Positions 1-12,000 of a stretch of 64,000 nucleotides of DNA are shown here, piece by piece (position 1 is the first letter of the stretch; each line of letters opens with the position of its first letter). This stretch comes from Adineta ricciae. Lineage: Eukaryota; Rotifera; Eurotatoria; Adinetida; Adinetidae. The DNA lies in the NCBI GenBank assembly GCA_905250025.1, contig CAJNOJ010000007.1, forward strand, positions 186,001 through 250,000. Direction: 5' to 3'. The translations under genes were made by a program, and so were the position numbers. A model generated the notes under the pieces. It searched no databases. It saw only the letters and a list, made by a program, of their open reading frames with translations, and was not told the origin of the DNA.

Positions 1-1962
1 TGAAATCTTTGACACAACGTTTGCATTTACTTGGATCCTTAAAATACAGAACGAGTGATGAAAATCAAATCAGAACTTGTTCAATCTTACATCTTTCAAA
101 GCCAAGTCATTGAGAAGCGGCGATTTCTTTGGACATAATCCAAACATGTGACATAATTCCTTACCATCCTATTAAAACAAAGCTAATCTTTCTATTTAAT
201 CGATTCACTTTGTGTGAAACATACAATTTCATTGGTAAGTATCTGTAAGAGACGTGTACCGTCTTTTTCAATTAACGCTTCACACTAAGATATAAGAGAA
301 AAATTTGTTAAAAGTCAACAGTAAACTGCATTGAACAACATACTGCACTTTGAAGTGAGCCAAGCTGTCCACATAAGTTCTTTGTAAGGAATGAACGCAT
401 TTCATCCTAAGAAAGATCGAAAATAATTTGAAGATATATTGCACATAATGGATGTCTCACTTTTTGAACGAGACTTGTTGTGTCAACGATGTTCTTATGA
501 CAAAGTTGAAGTTGAGTGCAGAGAAGCACTGGTTGCTAAAATACTCATCGACATACGAAAATGAAAGCAATTCAGTCCATTTTGCTCTCCTACCATTCCA
601 CTTTGGATATTTCGAATGAATTCTCGTCCGTTATTATCAATCATTTCTTTGCATTTCTTCTTCTCTGCACCAGTCAAACGTGAACAAACTTGTTCATCGA
701 TATAGAGCAATACTTTATCCTAGAACATCAACTGTTGGAATGCATTTGTTTAGTCTATTGATTCCCTACTTCAGTATGCTTTGCATCAATCATTCGTTTA
801 GCCATGGCCAAGACGAATGTGCATAGTTCGCAGCGTACCACTGGTTTAGACTAGACGAAATATTCGAAAATACCAATAATTTATTGCAGAATTCAGATTC
901 TCATACTCGTAAAGCTGAATCGTCGAGGTAGTCACATATTTTTGATGATTCCTTAAAGAGATTATCGGTGTTTTCATATCAAAGTCTCGTTCTCTGATAC
1001 TAACCACATTGCTGGCAACATGTGCATAGATTTCATTGCCGTGGCGTTCAACCAAACTATCACACTGCAAAAACGAGAGATTATTTCATGAAATTTCAAC
1101 AAGTCTTTTATTGTTCGCGTACTTTTTCTGTTAAAGGCGTCGTTGGTAATTGTTGACAATCGTTTTTCAAAAATGCTTGAATGTCCATTCGTGTCTTTCC
1201 TTGTTTGACATGTAATTCTTTTGTGACACGAACAATGACATTGCATAACATTTTGGATTGTTCATCGACTGTTGTTGTTCCGGTATTTTCATCTAATTCA
1301 GTTGTTTCAGTTGCACAAACATTCATCAGATGGCACAATGTATCATAACGCTAAACAAAGCAGAAGGGAGAAATTTATTCAGTTGGCCATAATTTCAAAA
1401 CATACCTTGTTTTCCATTAACGCAAGAACTGTGGTTTGATGGTTTTCAACTGTAGTCTTACACTAAATCGAACAGAAGTTCGGTAACTCTTACCACGTAC
1501 AATCTATGTTACGTACTTTAGTCGAAACATCTTCCAATGGTAATAATTGACATCCATTAATCAATGTTGTTGATACTAAATCCTAGAAGAAGACCAAACA
1601 CCATTTCTGATAATGTTCTTTACAGATATGGATCACAAACGTGATTGTGGGCGACGTTTTCAATAGCTTTATGAGTATTTTCCAGAGTGTTACGACACCA
1701 TTCACACTTGGTTGTTGAATCAACGCTTGTATATTTTTCGTCATATTTCCAAACAGTGTCAGCACAATGACGTAGTGCACCACAATCCTGAGCATTTTGA
1801 AATGATTGACACCAATATTCCGGGCCAACGGCGCAATCTTGTTTATAAGCAGTTGTTAAACAACTCGTTATAGCTAAACAAAGAAAAATATTTTCTTCAT
1901 TACGGCATGCACTAATGAACTACTTTACCGATTAAATACGTGACAAAGACGGCTTTCGCCAT
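1..1962 (-). CDS. prosaposin-like protein, 3' end beyond the window
   Basis: Secreted or lysosomal saposin precursor; saposins bind membrane lipids and present them to hydrolases. The ATG at 1960-1962 starts MAKAVFVTYLI, which splices (donor near 1929) to a second exon completing a signal peptide. A saposin-A type domain follows with the typical DCA..PEYWC..DCGA..HC pattern and the W of the motif CADTVWK. Further exons carry saposin-B halves: MLCNVIVRVTKEL near 1250, LYIDEQVCSRLTG near 700, and DGKELCHMFGLCPKK near 95-170. The first about 40 bases still read as an open exon beginning DPSKCKRCVKDF, so the gene continues past the left edge. Introns are short GT-AG. It is head-to-tail with a second saposin gene and shares its N-terminal design, suggesting local duplication. 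Exact exon ends in the middle are approximate. Confidence 0.85.
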
Positions 1963-2373
1963 GATGTCACAAAGAGCAGAAGTAAAAGGGAAAGAAATCT
2001 AAAAATAATCGAAATCAGTATACTAGACGATCTGTAGCACTGATCGAGTGGCTAACGATTTGTTTTTATCTAGACACCGTGCACTTTCTAGTGATTTGTC
2101 GTTATTTACACATCCTAGAATGTACACTTATATAGTGATGCGTATAGAAGAGAACAGGTCTGACGGTAACGAGGCGGACGGTATAGAAGATAAAAAGAAA
2201 CGAAAGAAAAGAAAGAATCTAACATCGATATTATAGAGAATCGTATCAAGCGCAGGAATCTACTGATTTTTATTCGTTTATAAATAAAAACATTTTAAAA
2301 AAGGCACCGGACAAACGTATTGCAGTAAGAAAAGAAAGCAATAAAATATTGCACCGATAATTCGATGGACTCT
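1963..2373. other. spacer between the two saposin genes
   Basis: Holds the 5' flank of the first saposin gene and the 3' flank of the second. No open reading frame of interest; the plus-strand ORF at 2048-2236 is lysine-rich low-complexity sequence. Confidence 0.5.
2127..2134 (-). promoter_or_regulatory. candidate TATA box of the first saposin gene
   Basis: On the minus strand this reads TATATAAG, about 165 bases upstream of the ATG at 1962. Position and sequence suit a TATA box with a short 5' UTR. No transcript evidence is available. Confidence 0.3.
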
Positions 2374-5300
2374 TTATTTCTCACATAGACCAATAGCTTG
2401 GCACACAGCTTTTGGATCGCCGTATTCAGCAATATATTTCATCAAATCAGGAGCATAGAGATGGACTAAAGTTTTGCATTCTGCCTGTAATTTTTCGCCT
2501 GGTAAAACTTTACAAGCTTTTTCTAGAGCTTGTTCGAATTTGACTTCAGTTGTATTCGATTGGAGGATTGTATCCGCATAGTTGACGATGTACTGACAGA
2601 GATTGCAAGGTAATGATTTGAGCTTGTTGGTTTTGATTGCGGGAATTTGAATGAATTCTTTCTTGGATTTTGGACATAAATCTAACCATGCGCAAACAGT
2701 ATTTGGATCATCGAGTTCAGCGAGAAGCTGAACAAGAATTGGCGAATAAGTATGAACGAATACATCGCATTTGTCATGGTATTCGGCTGGTAAAATGGTG
2801 CAGACTAATTTTAATGCTTTTTCGACTTCGGCTTCAGTAGCGTTCGCAGTGATCAAAAGATTGATATATGATAGCATATATTTGCAGAGAGTACATTCAC
2901 TGTCGCTTTTTCCTTTCTTGCCAGATTCAACGATTTTGCCTAAGACAAAAAAAACGATTTTCGGTTATTTTGCTTACTATAACATATTCAGACTTACGAG
3001 CAACTGACTCGACCGTTTGTGTTCCATTCTGACACACTTTAAGGGCGTTGCATACTTTTTCCGGTGTGCCGAATTTGACAATCAGTTGGTAAACAAGTGG
3101 ACCATAGTTCTTGACGAATGTTACGCATCCTGGTTTGAGCGAAGCTGGTAAGATTGTGCAGACCTTTTCGAGTGCTGCTTCGATGGCAGCTTCAGATTTG
3201 TTGTTTTGAATGACAGTATCAACATAACTGATGATGTACTTGCATAATGCACATTGAGCGCTAGCGATTTTGGCTGGTACGTTTACTAAATTTCCTACAA
3301 CGACGACAATAGAGCGGTTAGCAAATCTCAAATTAACAGTTTTATCGACTCACTGCTGGCTGGTTGAATTGATTCGGTTCCATTGTTGCAGATTTTCAAA
3401 GCGTTGCAAACCAATTCTGGTGTACCATATCTTTGAATCAACTGAACAAGAACAGGGCCATAGGTAACAACAAATTGATCGCATTTAGATTTAATTGAAG
3501 CTGGTAAGATTGTGCAAACTTTTTCTAGTGCAGCTTCGATGGCAGCTTCAGATTTGTTGCTTTGGATAACAGTATCAATATAACCGACGATGTATTTACA
3601 CAAGGAACATTCTACAGAACGGAGTGGTTCTTGTTTACTGCTCAACATTTCCCGCAGACTGCTAGCAACTGAAAAACAAAACAGAAGTTGAAGCCACAAG
3701 GCACAGATTTTGCTGATCTATTTACGTGGTGTTATTTCTTGTGTTCCATTGTTACACACTTTGATGAAATCGCATATTTGTTCAGCTGTGGCGTTGTTAT
3801 GAAACATAAATGCGATGATCGGTCCATATTTTTGGACGAAAGACGCACAGTTGTTTTTGAGGGCTCCAGGTAGGAGGTCGCAAGCTTTGTCTAAGGCGGC
3901 CTCAATTGCTGCCTCGGATCGATTACCTTTGGTAGCAGTGTCGAGATAGCCGATGACAAATTTACAAATTGTACATGGAATAGTGCTAAGTTGTGGTTTT
4001 TGCAAATTCATCATAGGGACATGTTCGACTAAGGAGTCAACATAATAATAGGAAAAACTCGCTGCAAAATTAAACTTACATGTTGCCATTTCTTGTGTTC
4101 CATTGCTACACACTTTGATGAAATCGCATATTTGTTCAGCTGTGGCGTTGTTACGAAACATAAATGCGATGATCGGTCCATATTTGTGGACGAAAGACGC
4201 ACAATTGTTTTTGAGGGCTCCAGGTAGGAGGTCGCAAGCTTTGTCTAAGGCGGCCTCAATTGCTGCCTCGGATCGATTACCTTTGGTAGCAGTGTCAAGA
4301 TAGCCGATGACAAATTTACAAATTGTACATGGAATAGTGCTAAGTTGTGGTTTTTGCAGATTCATCATGGGAGCATGTTCGACTAACGAATCAACATAAT
4401 AATAGGAAAGACTCGCTGCAACATTAAACTTACATGTTGCCATTTCTTGGGTTCCATTGTGACACACTTTGAGGGCGTTGCATACTTTTTCCGGTGTGCC
4501 GAATTTGAGAATCAACTGAAGAAGAAGTGGGCCATAAGTGTCGACGAATGATACGCATCCTGGTTTGAGCGAAGCTGGTAAGATTGTGCAGACTTTCTCG
4601 AGAGCAGCTTCAACAGCGGCTGCTGATTTGTTGTTTTGGATGACAGTATCAACATAGCCGACGACATACTTGCATAATGCACATTGAACGGATTTTACTG
4701 GCTTGGGTAAGACGACGGTATTTTCTGATTTTTTGCAAACTTTGATAAATGCGCATACTTTGTCAGGATCCATTTCACGAACAAGAAGAGCAATGAGATC
4801 AGGGCCATATGAATCGACAAATGATTTGCATTCATCACGTAAAACCGATGGCATTTCTTTGCAAACTCCTTCGAGGATATGTTCAATTTGTTGAGCTGAT
4901 TTGTTTTGACTTGCATATGTCTCGACGATGTGAACAACAAATTCGCAAATAACACATGTTAGATTTGATGGAGCATTGCTGGGTTTTGGTTTTGGTACGA
5001 ACACATTCGATGTATCATGTCCTTGAATGATGGAACAGATTTTGTTAAGTTCCTATTCAAAGAAAAATCCACGATTCAAACGCCCGTTTTTCTTTGCTTA
5101 AATCGTCGACTTACAGTGCCACTTGCAAGATGACGAAGAATATCAGCAACATAGATATCGACAGCCATTTGACACTGTTAGAATTAGCGAATGACATGAA
5201 AAATAATAGAAACGAATATGCAAATGCTTACTTGTTGAACAAGATCTTTTTGGTAAGGTAATTTTGTGCAATCTTGACGAAGATATTCTTTGATCGAATT

Positions 5301-5640
5301 GGCATTCACTGAACTACCAGCAAGAAGTTCATGTGATGCATGAACAAAAACATTACATAACATTTGAGATGTTTCACTGGTGGCACTGGTTTGTTTGGGC
5401 TGATGTTTTTCCTTCCACACTGTTTGTTGACAATGGTGAACAGCACCGCAGTCTTCTGCTGTGGATGCATCACGACACCAATATTCTGGACCTTTGGCGC
5501 AATCACGTGAATAGGCCCAAGTGGAAGTGGCAAAAGATAGCCATACTAACAACGAAAAAGAGGTCGTATTTCTTATTCTTACACACAAGAAAAACAACTT
5601 TCGCGATTCACTTACCACACAAGAGAGCTACGAATTTCAT
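2374..5640 (-). CDS. prosaposin-like protein with nine saposin-B domains
   Basis: Multi-saposin precursor, presumably secreted or lysosomal and cut into lipid-binding saposins. I model nine exons: 5616-5640, 5232-5545, 5115-5174, 4434-5052, 4080-4382, 3726-4028, 3354-3668, 2998-3294 and 2374-2939. All join in frame and give 933 residues. The start MKFVALLC plus exon 2 forms a signal peptide; an A-type domain (DCAKGPEYWC, DCGAVHHC) follows, then nine B-type domains, each with the six-cysteine C..C / C / C / C..C spacing and the CALCKY or CTICKF opening. From the third saposin-B domain on, most linkers carry an intron, so the array grows roughly one exon per domain. Domains 4 and 5 are nearly identical (see the repeat entry). 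The stop TAA sits inside an AATAAA on the minus strand. Human prosaposin has four B domains, so nine is a large expansion. Family assignment is firm; ligands are unknown. Confidence 0.92.
3741..4448 (-). repeat. 354-bp in-frame tandem duplication inside the saposin gene
   Basis: Two nearly identical units, 3741-4094 and 4095-4448, each 354 bp or 118 codons. Each holds one saposin-B domain (starting IPCTICKFVIGYLD) and a linker intron. By eye only a handful of substitutions separate them, both in coding bases and in the intron, so the duplication is recent relative to the other domains. The unit keeps frame whether or not its intron is removed. Confidence 0.9.
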
Positions 5641-6680
5641 TTTAGAAATGCGTTGTTGTCGGTTCTCCTAAAATGGTGAAATGAGAATACATATCTGTAT
5701 ATATAACGAAATGCTTGCTTACGAAAAGATTTTGTTTATCACCCGATAGATAAAAGAGATAACAGATAAGTGCAGTATATACACAACAAAGTTCTGGAAT
5801 TTCTTTTTGCTTCTTTCGTTAGCATTTAAGATAAAACAGGTCAGAAATGACGGTGAAACAATCTGCCATGTCAGTGAAGTATATGAAACAGATGCTGTAA
5901 TCACTCGGTAAGAATCAAACGCCGATATCCGATGCAAAGTGCGGATAAACATCGGCAAGACGATATCTTCGCAAATCATCTAGATATTCTAGAAGCAGAA
6001 CCATACTATGTCGACAAAAAATTTAAAAGATAAATATTCAAATATAATCTTTGTGCGCAGTGCAACTATCTTTGTGTAATTGCGCTGCACTGCAGCAGTA
6101 AATGTGATATGTTCAGATGACTCATCTTTCAAAACCATCTGGGTCACATGAGAAAAAAATTTGACCAAAATAAAATATTTATGTCAAAGAATATGTTTAG
6201 TAGTGAACTATGTTTTGAAAAATTGCCTTAATATTGCAACAGTTGAATAGATGTCGCTTCGTTACGTGCCAATGCATGAATGTTATTTTTAATTGTTCTT
6301 ATTAATCTACTTTTTTTTGTCACTGTGGAAACGAAACGATATCTTGTGTTGAAACGAACCCATAGTTCGAAAGACACATGTATTATAGACTCATATAATA
6401 GAAAAACCTTGTACTTCGTTCTCTCGTGAAATAAAGACTTCATTGTTATCATATCTAAACTCCAAATGAAGAGAATTTTGAATAAAAAGAACTGATATAC
6501 GGTCTAAAGCATTTCAAACTTTTATTTTTAACCTTGTTTGATCTGTTATTACATCAGCGCCTGAAATGAGTCGTCAGTTCGCTTGTTGTTTTGAGAAATC
6601 GACTATTTTTCGATAATCAGTGGTAATTCTATTCATTGTTTTAACGATAAAATATCAATACGGCAAAGGAACAGAAGCTT
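5641..6680. other. intergenic, saposin to cysteine-repeat gene
   Basis: About 1 kb. It holds the saposin promoter side and the 3' flank of the next gene. Minus-strand ORFs at 5719-5979 and 6228-6452 show no domain, signal peptide or splice context. Nothing else seen. Confidence 0.5.
5698..5706 (-). promoter_or_regulatory. candidate TATA box of the nine-domain saposin gene
   Basis: Minus strand reads TTATATATA about 58-66 bases upstream of the ATG at 5640, a plausible TATA position for a short leader. Confidence 0.35.
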
Positions 6681-8163
6681 CTATACAAAAACACACAAAA
6701 CATAACTCATTGTTGAGAATAATATTATGACATGATAGGATGAATGCATCGTATGACTTTTACTAACGCCTAAAAATCGATTTTGTCGTGTACAAATAGT
6801 TCCATTACAACAACCAATGGTATTTGTTGGTGTACAAGCAAAGCCAAACTGGCTAATACACGTATTGGTACAATGTTCAGCATTACCACAAATTGATGTT
6901 GTATAGTAAACACTCGAACCACATTGACATCGACATGTTGGTATATAACCTGAACAATCGCTTCCACAACAGCCTTGAGTGTTGCCTACATTGCATTGAG
7001 CAACGGATTGTAAACATGCTTGAACACACTGTTGTGGCGAACCACATGACGTAGCTAATGTTGTATACTGATTACCGCCACACATGCAAGAACATGAAGG
7101 AAACGAATTGATGCAATCGACACCGCAACAAGCTTGAGTGTTATCCTGTGTACATGCGCTGTATGAACTTAGACACGTTTCTAAACATGTTCGACCACTT
7201 CGACAAGGAACCGCTGTTGTTGTTGTAAAATCTGAACCACAGTTACACGTACATGTTGGAACATACGATGAACACGTTGGACCACAGCAACCTTGTGTTC
7301 GACCAGGCGTACAATCTGCGTAGGTCTATAGAGAAATTTATGATGAAACATAATGTGACAAAAAAAAATGAATGTTTAATGAAACTTTCTTACCGTCATA
7401 CATGTGCTTATGCATCCTTCAGGACCTGTACATTTAGGTGATGGATAATAAGTTCTTCCCTGACATGTACAAGCACATGCATTGGAAACGGCTTGTGTGT
7501 AAGACTGACAATCTTGTCCACAACAAGCTTGAGTAGTTGTTGACGTACATGCTTGCGGAAAATTAGTTAAACATCGTGTTAAACACGACTGAGATGATAC
7601 ACATGTATCGATTGGATTCACAAATTGTTGACCAGCACAATTGCATGCACAAAATCGATTTTCCAGCGATTGTGCTTGAAAATATTGGCACGATGTACCA
7701 CAACAGCCGTAGGTGTTCACAACTGTACACTGTCCTGGATACATTTGTAAGCAGTATGCAACACATGTTTGTGCAGTAAGACAAGTTGCTGGTGGCCCAT
7801 AAGACACGTCGCCGCATGAACAAGTGCATGAACTTGTTTGACCAGTGTTGACATTATTCTGAAAAAGCTGAACATTGGGCATATTGCCGCCCATATAGTC
7901 AGGATTAAATGCATAGTATGGATCGACAAGATTGGTACCGAATGATTGTCGTTGTTGCGCACGTTGTTTGGGATCGACTTCTTCTTTTTTCAATGGGATT
8001 TCCTTTCCTTCTGCAACATAGAAGACATTTTTCTCCTCTTTGAACGTGACACTTATATGTATTTTTGTATTTACAAATACATAAATCTACATGTGGGCGA
8101 GTCGTTACCTGTTGAGTAGACGATGATAAATGTCAATAGTGTGATAATATTACATGAGATCAT
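6681..8163 (-). CDS. secreted protein of six ten-cysteine repeats, unknown family
   Basis: I do not recognise the family. Three exons (8109-8163, 7394-8010, 6681-7325) join in frame to 438 residues. Exon 1 encodes a signal peptide, MISCNIITLLTFIIVYSTG. A roughly 60-residue Gln/Asn-rich spacer follows, then six repeats of about 50-60 residues. Each has the pattern C-x-C-x-C at its start, then three spaced cysteines, one more, a CC pair (usually GCCG or ACCG) and a final C: ten cysteines per unit. Example fragments are CTCSCGDVSYG, YGCCGTSC and QACCGQDC. The intron interrupts repeat 3. The C-terminus ends with a hydrophobic stretch (YHVIILFSTMSYVLCVFV), which could be a GPI-attachment signal or a membrane anchor. 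Even cysteine number and the signal peptide imply a disulphide-rich extracellular protein such as a cuticle, mucus or adhesive component; that is inference. Confidence 0.85.
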
Positions 8164-9023
8164 TATTAGTCACTGATATAAGACGTTCTTGATTTCAATG
8201 TGCAAACACTGTCCTTGTAACGAACATGATCATGAATCGTATAGTTTATTGTGTTCGATCTTATTCTTGTATTGACTCTCTTTCGTTCTTTCTCTCTCTC
8301 TCTCTCCCCCTCTCCCTCACTCTTTAGAACCTATGCAAAGTAGTCACATAGAAAAATACAGAGAGCATAATCATAATTTTCATCATTTCAATCCAATGTC
8401 TCGTTACTTTTTGTCACACGTATGGGGAGGGAGACAGAGAGATGGAGAGCGACCAGCCGACTGAATAAAGCTTACTTCGTTTATAATAGTTTTAATAGAA
8501 ATGTATAACACTAGAGTCACGGAGAACGCAAAAGAAAAAGAAACGAGTGGACATCACAAGGTACAAAATTAACATTGAGCATACAGTTACTATTTCAGCT
8601 GTATTGAATATTGATTTGAACGGTAACCACGCATAGACGTCGCATAGGGCAGGGGAATTATTTGTGTTGTGACACATCAAATGTCTACTACTGGTCATCG
8701 GTGACCGCAGAACGATCGAGGAAGCGTAGAAAGAAATCACTCAATAGACTGCTGGTATACAATTTAAAATGCAGCAAAAATGCTGATCGAGATATTAAAT
8801 TGAACCATAAAATAGAATGTACAATGTGTTTCTCACGGTAGATGAGTTAATCAATCGATTACGTAGTTCTCTCGATCATAATTTCATGTCATAGATGCTA
8901 TTTTTTGCACGTCAACAAAATCGTACGCTTCTCTTCATAGGAAGAATAGAATTAGAATATCATCTGCATCTGATTCAACCTTCATTAGAAATTTATATCA
9001 GATGACATTTACCACATAGGTTT
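8164..9023. other. intergenic with a pyrimidine microsatellite
   Basis: Contains a CT-rich simple repeat at about 8290-8330 and the 5' flank of the cysteine-repeat gene. The minus ORF at 8492-8740 is not convincing. Confidence 0.5.
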
Positions 9024-12000
9024 TTATTGTTTATCAATTATATTCGTTACATTGTATTGCTTTAACCAAGTTAATAAAAATGTTTGGTTATTGTTTCCAT
9101 TGGCCCATAGACGTGGTGTAGCTATTTGTAAAGTTGGCAGGAGAAAATCTAGTTTATCATCGATATAAAAGCGGATTTTATCGATCAATTCAATCAATTG
9201 TTTCGCACATGTTTCCATAATTTTGTATTCGACCGGTGATTCTAACCATGTTGCAAAGAGTCGACGTAAACGACTAGTCAAAAAGTGCACACCGATTTGA
9301 ATATCATTCGACGAAAGAAATGTTATTGATTCGAACAGCACAGGTGAGAGTTTCAGCACGAAATCCATATCGTGTAAGTATCGAATTAGTTTCGAGAGGA
9401 AAAATTGTTTCGTTTCTAAGTAGAAATTCTTGAATATTTTGTAGGTATGAAGAATCAATTCATTGCTTAGGTAGGACAGAATAGCACTCATTGAACGTGG
9501 GTAGTGTGTGAAATGATCGAACATTGTCAAAGATTTGTTAACATGACGAACGATTTCGTAGACAAATGTGTCGATGGCTAATGTTGTCAATTGAGTAATG
9601 TTAAGATGTAACAAATTTTGATGATTTGTCAAGCACGTAAGGCTAGAATAAAATTTAAAAGAGATGCTAGTTCACTGGTTGAAAGAAGAACGATGATGTA
9701 CTTGTTCATATAGTCTTGAAGCAGCTTTTCACTTGCAAAACCGACTTGATCGACTACTTCCAGAACGAAGTGTTTTGCTTTTGTCACTTCTTCGAAGAAT
9801 ACATTGAGATCCTCATCGAACTTGAGATGTTCGATCAAATCCTGGCCGAATTGTCCTTGATCATTGATAAAATCTGTTTGTGTATGATTGAAAAAATTCC
9901 GCACATCATCGATGAACTCGAAAGCGAATTGGTTTTCCAAGAAGAATTGTCTCAAACGTTTGTACCAAGTTTTTTGTTCAGTCGTTTGCCACATTGGAAT
10001 CAATTTCTAGATCATAATGCAATTCATCAGCGAAAACAAATTCTTAAACTTACTAATTGATAATCTGTTCGACTGGAAATAGTAATCAATGCTGTTGACG
10101 AATTTCGATCGATCCATCTTGTGAGAATCGATGCTAAAACTTGTTGAGGAGAGTTTTTCTGTAGAAACAATTGATTTGTTGTTAAATTGAACAAATACTC
10201 TTTTGACCGTAGTCGTAAAGCTGTTGTATCAAGTCGGCCATCGAAGTACTCTTCATTATCAATGAATACTGTTGAATGCAACAAGCCCGTTTCAGGATAC
10301 GATTTCGGCAAAGTCAAATTTAAGTTAATTTCATCTGCAAGGAGTAGAAGGAGGTGTATTTGCGATTCGCTAGTGTTGGCATAGAGATGCATCAATGTTT
10401 TTTCATTGGAGTAAACATTCGGTTTCAAACGAATGCAAAGTTTTCGTCGGGGATGATGATCCAATGTGAAGCTGAGATTTGTTTTTGAGAACACATGAGT
10501 TAATTTAACCGACACGACTTGTTGAGTTAAAATTTGTTGATCGATGTTCAGTTCAAGTACGATAGGTTTAGATTGACTTTCTGCTGATGCATAAATTGTG
10601 TGTACTCTAGCAATAAACTTCGAATCTTCTAATCGACCTTGAATAACACTGTAAATCGGTGTTGATAAGACACCATTCGGGTCCTGGACACTCATTTTTC
10701 CTTGTAAATTCTTTTGTTTCGTATCAATTTTGACATTCCACTTGATAAACACTCGCTCAGATTTCTCATATCCATAGATTAGTTTCCAGCGCTCGTCCAT
10801 TCTGATTTTCTCTTGATTATCGATATCTTCGATAGTAAATGCTAAATTTCCAACGAGAATTAACTGTTTCTTAGGAGTTTGATAGCCTATACGAAATGAT
10901 CGACCACGAACCAGATTAAACGATGACATTTGTAAAGGTAGGAATTCCAGAAAAATTTTCACATAACGATTTTCATCTGTATTTGGATGATAGATCAGGT
11001 TAAGGTCATAGATTGGCGTTTGAATATTTCGATTTTCGTAATAGAATCTTCCCGATTTGTAGTAATTAAACGTGAAGTTCTCTTTTCGTTGTGAATCGTA
11101 CAGATGTAGATATCGCGTAGTATCTGACGAAAGGTTTGCAATGACGATACCGAACCGATGTGTGTGATATTGAATAGTATTATCGTTGAGAGAGAAAAAG
11201 TTCTTTTTGTGATCGAGCTCATGCTGAAAAGTAAAATCTTGTAGGGAACCGTTGAACACGAATTCTGAATTGTGGTTGTACAGATAAAAACGATGGTTTT
11301 CGAGCGAGAGATGCCAGGTTTGATTAATAACTTGATTAAATTGAAATGTTATATGATATGTTGTTTGATTGAGCAGTTTTGAAGAAAATGAGATGTCCAG
11401 ATTGGAAGAATTTCGAAATAACTTGAAAGCAGTGAGCGATCGTACGCCTGCGTATTGAAATACGAAATGGAGCCGAGATTTGTGAAGAATTTCCAAAGCG
11501 ATTTGAGGATTGGTTGTCGGATAAAACTGCACGTATCTTCCCGTTGAAATGTACAACGAAGAATTAAAGTTTAATCTCGATGAGAAATACCAATCATCAT
11601 TTGGAAATATGAGCGAACCATTGAATCGATCGTGTCGAAAATATCCTTCAAGATTCCAATATGTTCCATTCATACTTGGCTTTCCAATGATTCGGTAATG
11701 ATTATGAATGACTTGAAGATGAGCTGAAATCGTTCGGTTTGGATAGTAGCGTAGTTTACATTCGTAACGATCATCCGCATCTTCTCCATGTGGTAATCGA
11801 CGAATGATTAGTTGTCGTCTTTGATTGTCATAGATCGAGGAATATTTAAAAGTTGTTGTATCAAGATGAAATATGTATTTTCTGCGAAGGTCCATCTCGA
11901 ATTTAGTTACAGGGATTAACATTCGTCCATGGCCTGTATAGTTCCAAGACAGATACGAACGTGACAACCATTCAAACATCATCGTAGATAGGCCGTCGTT

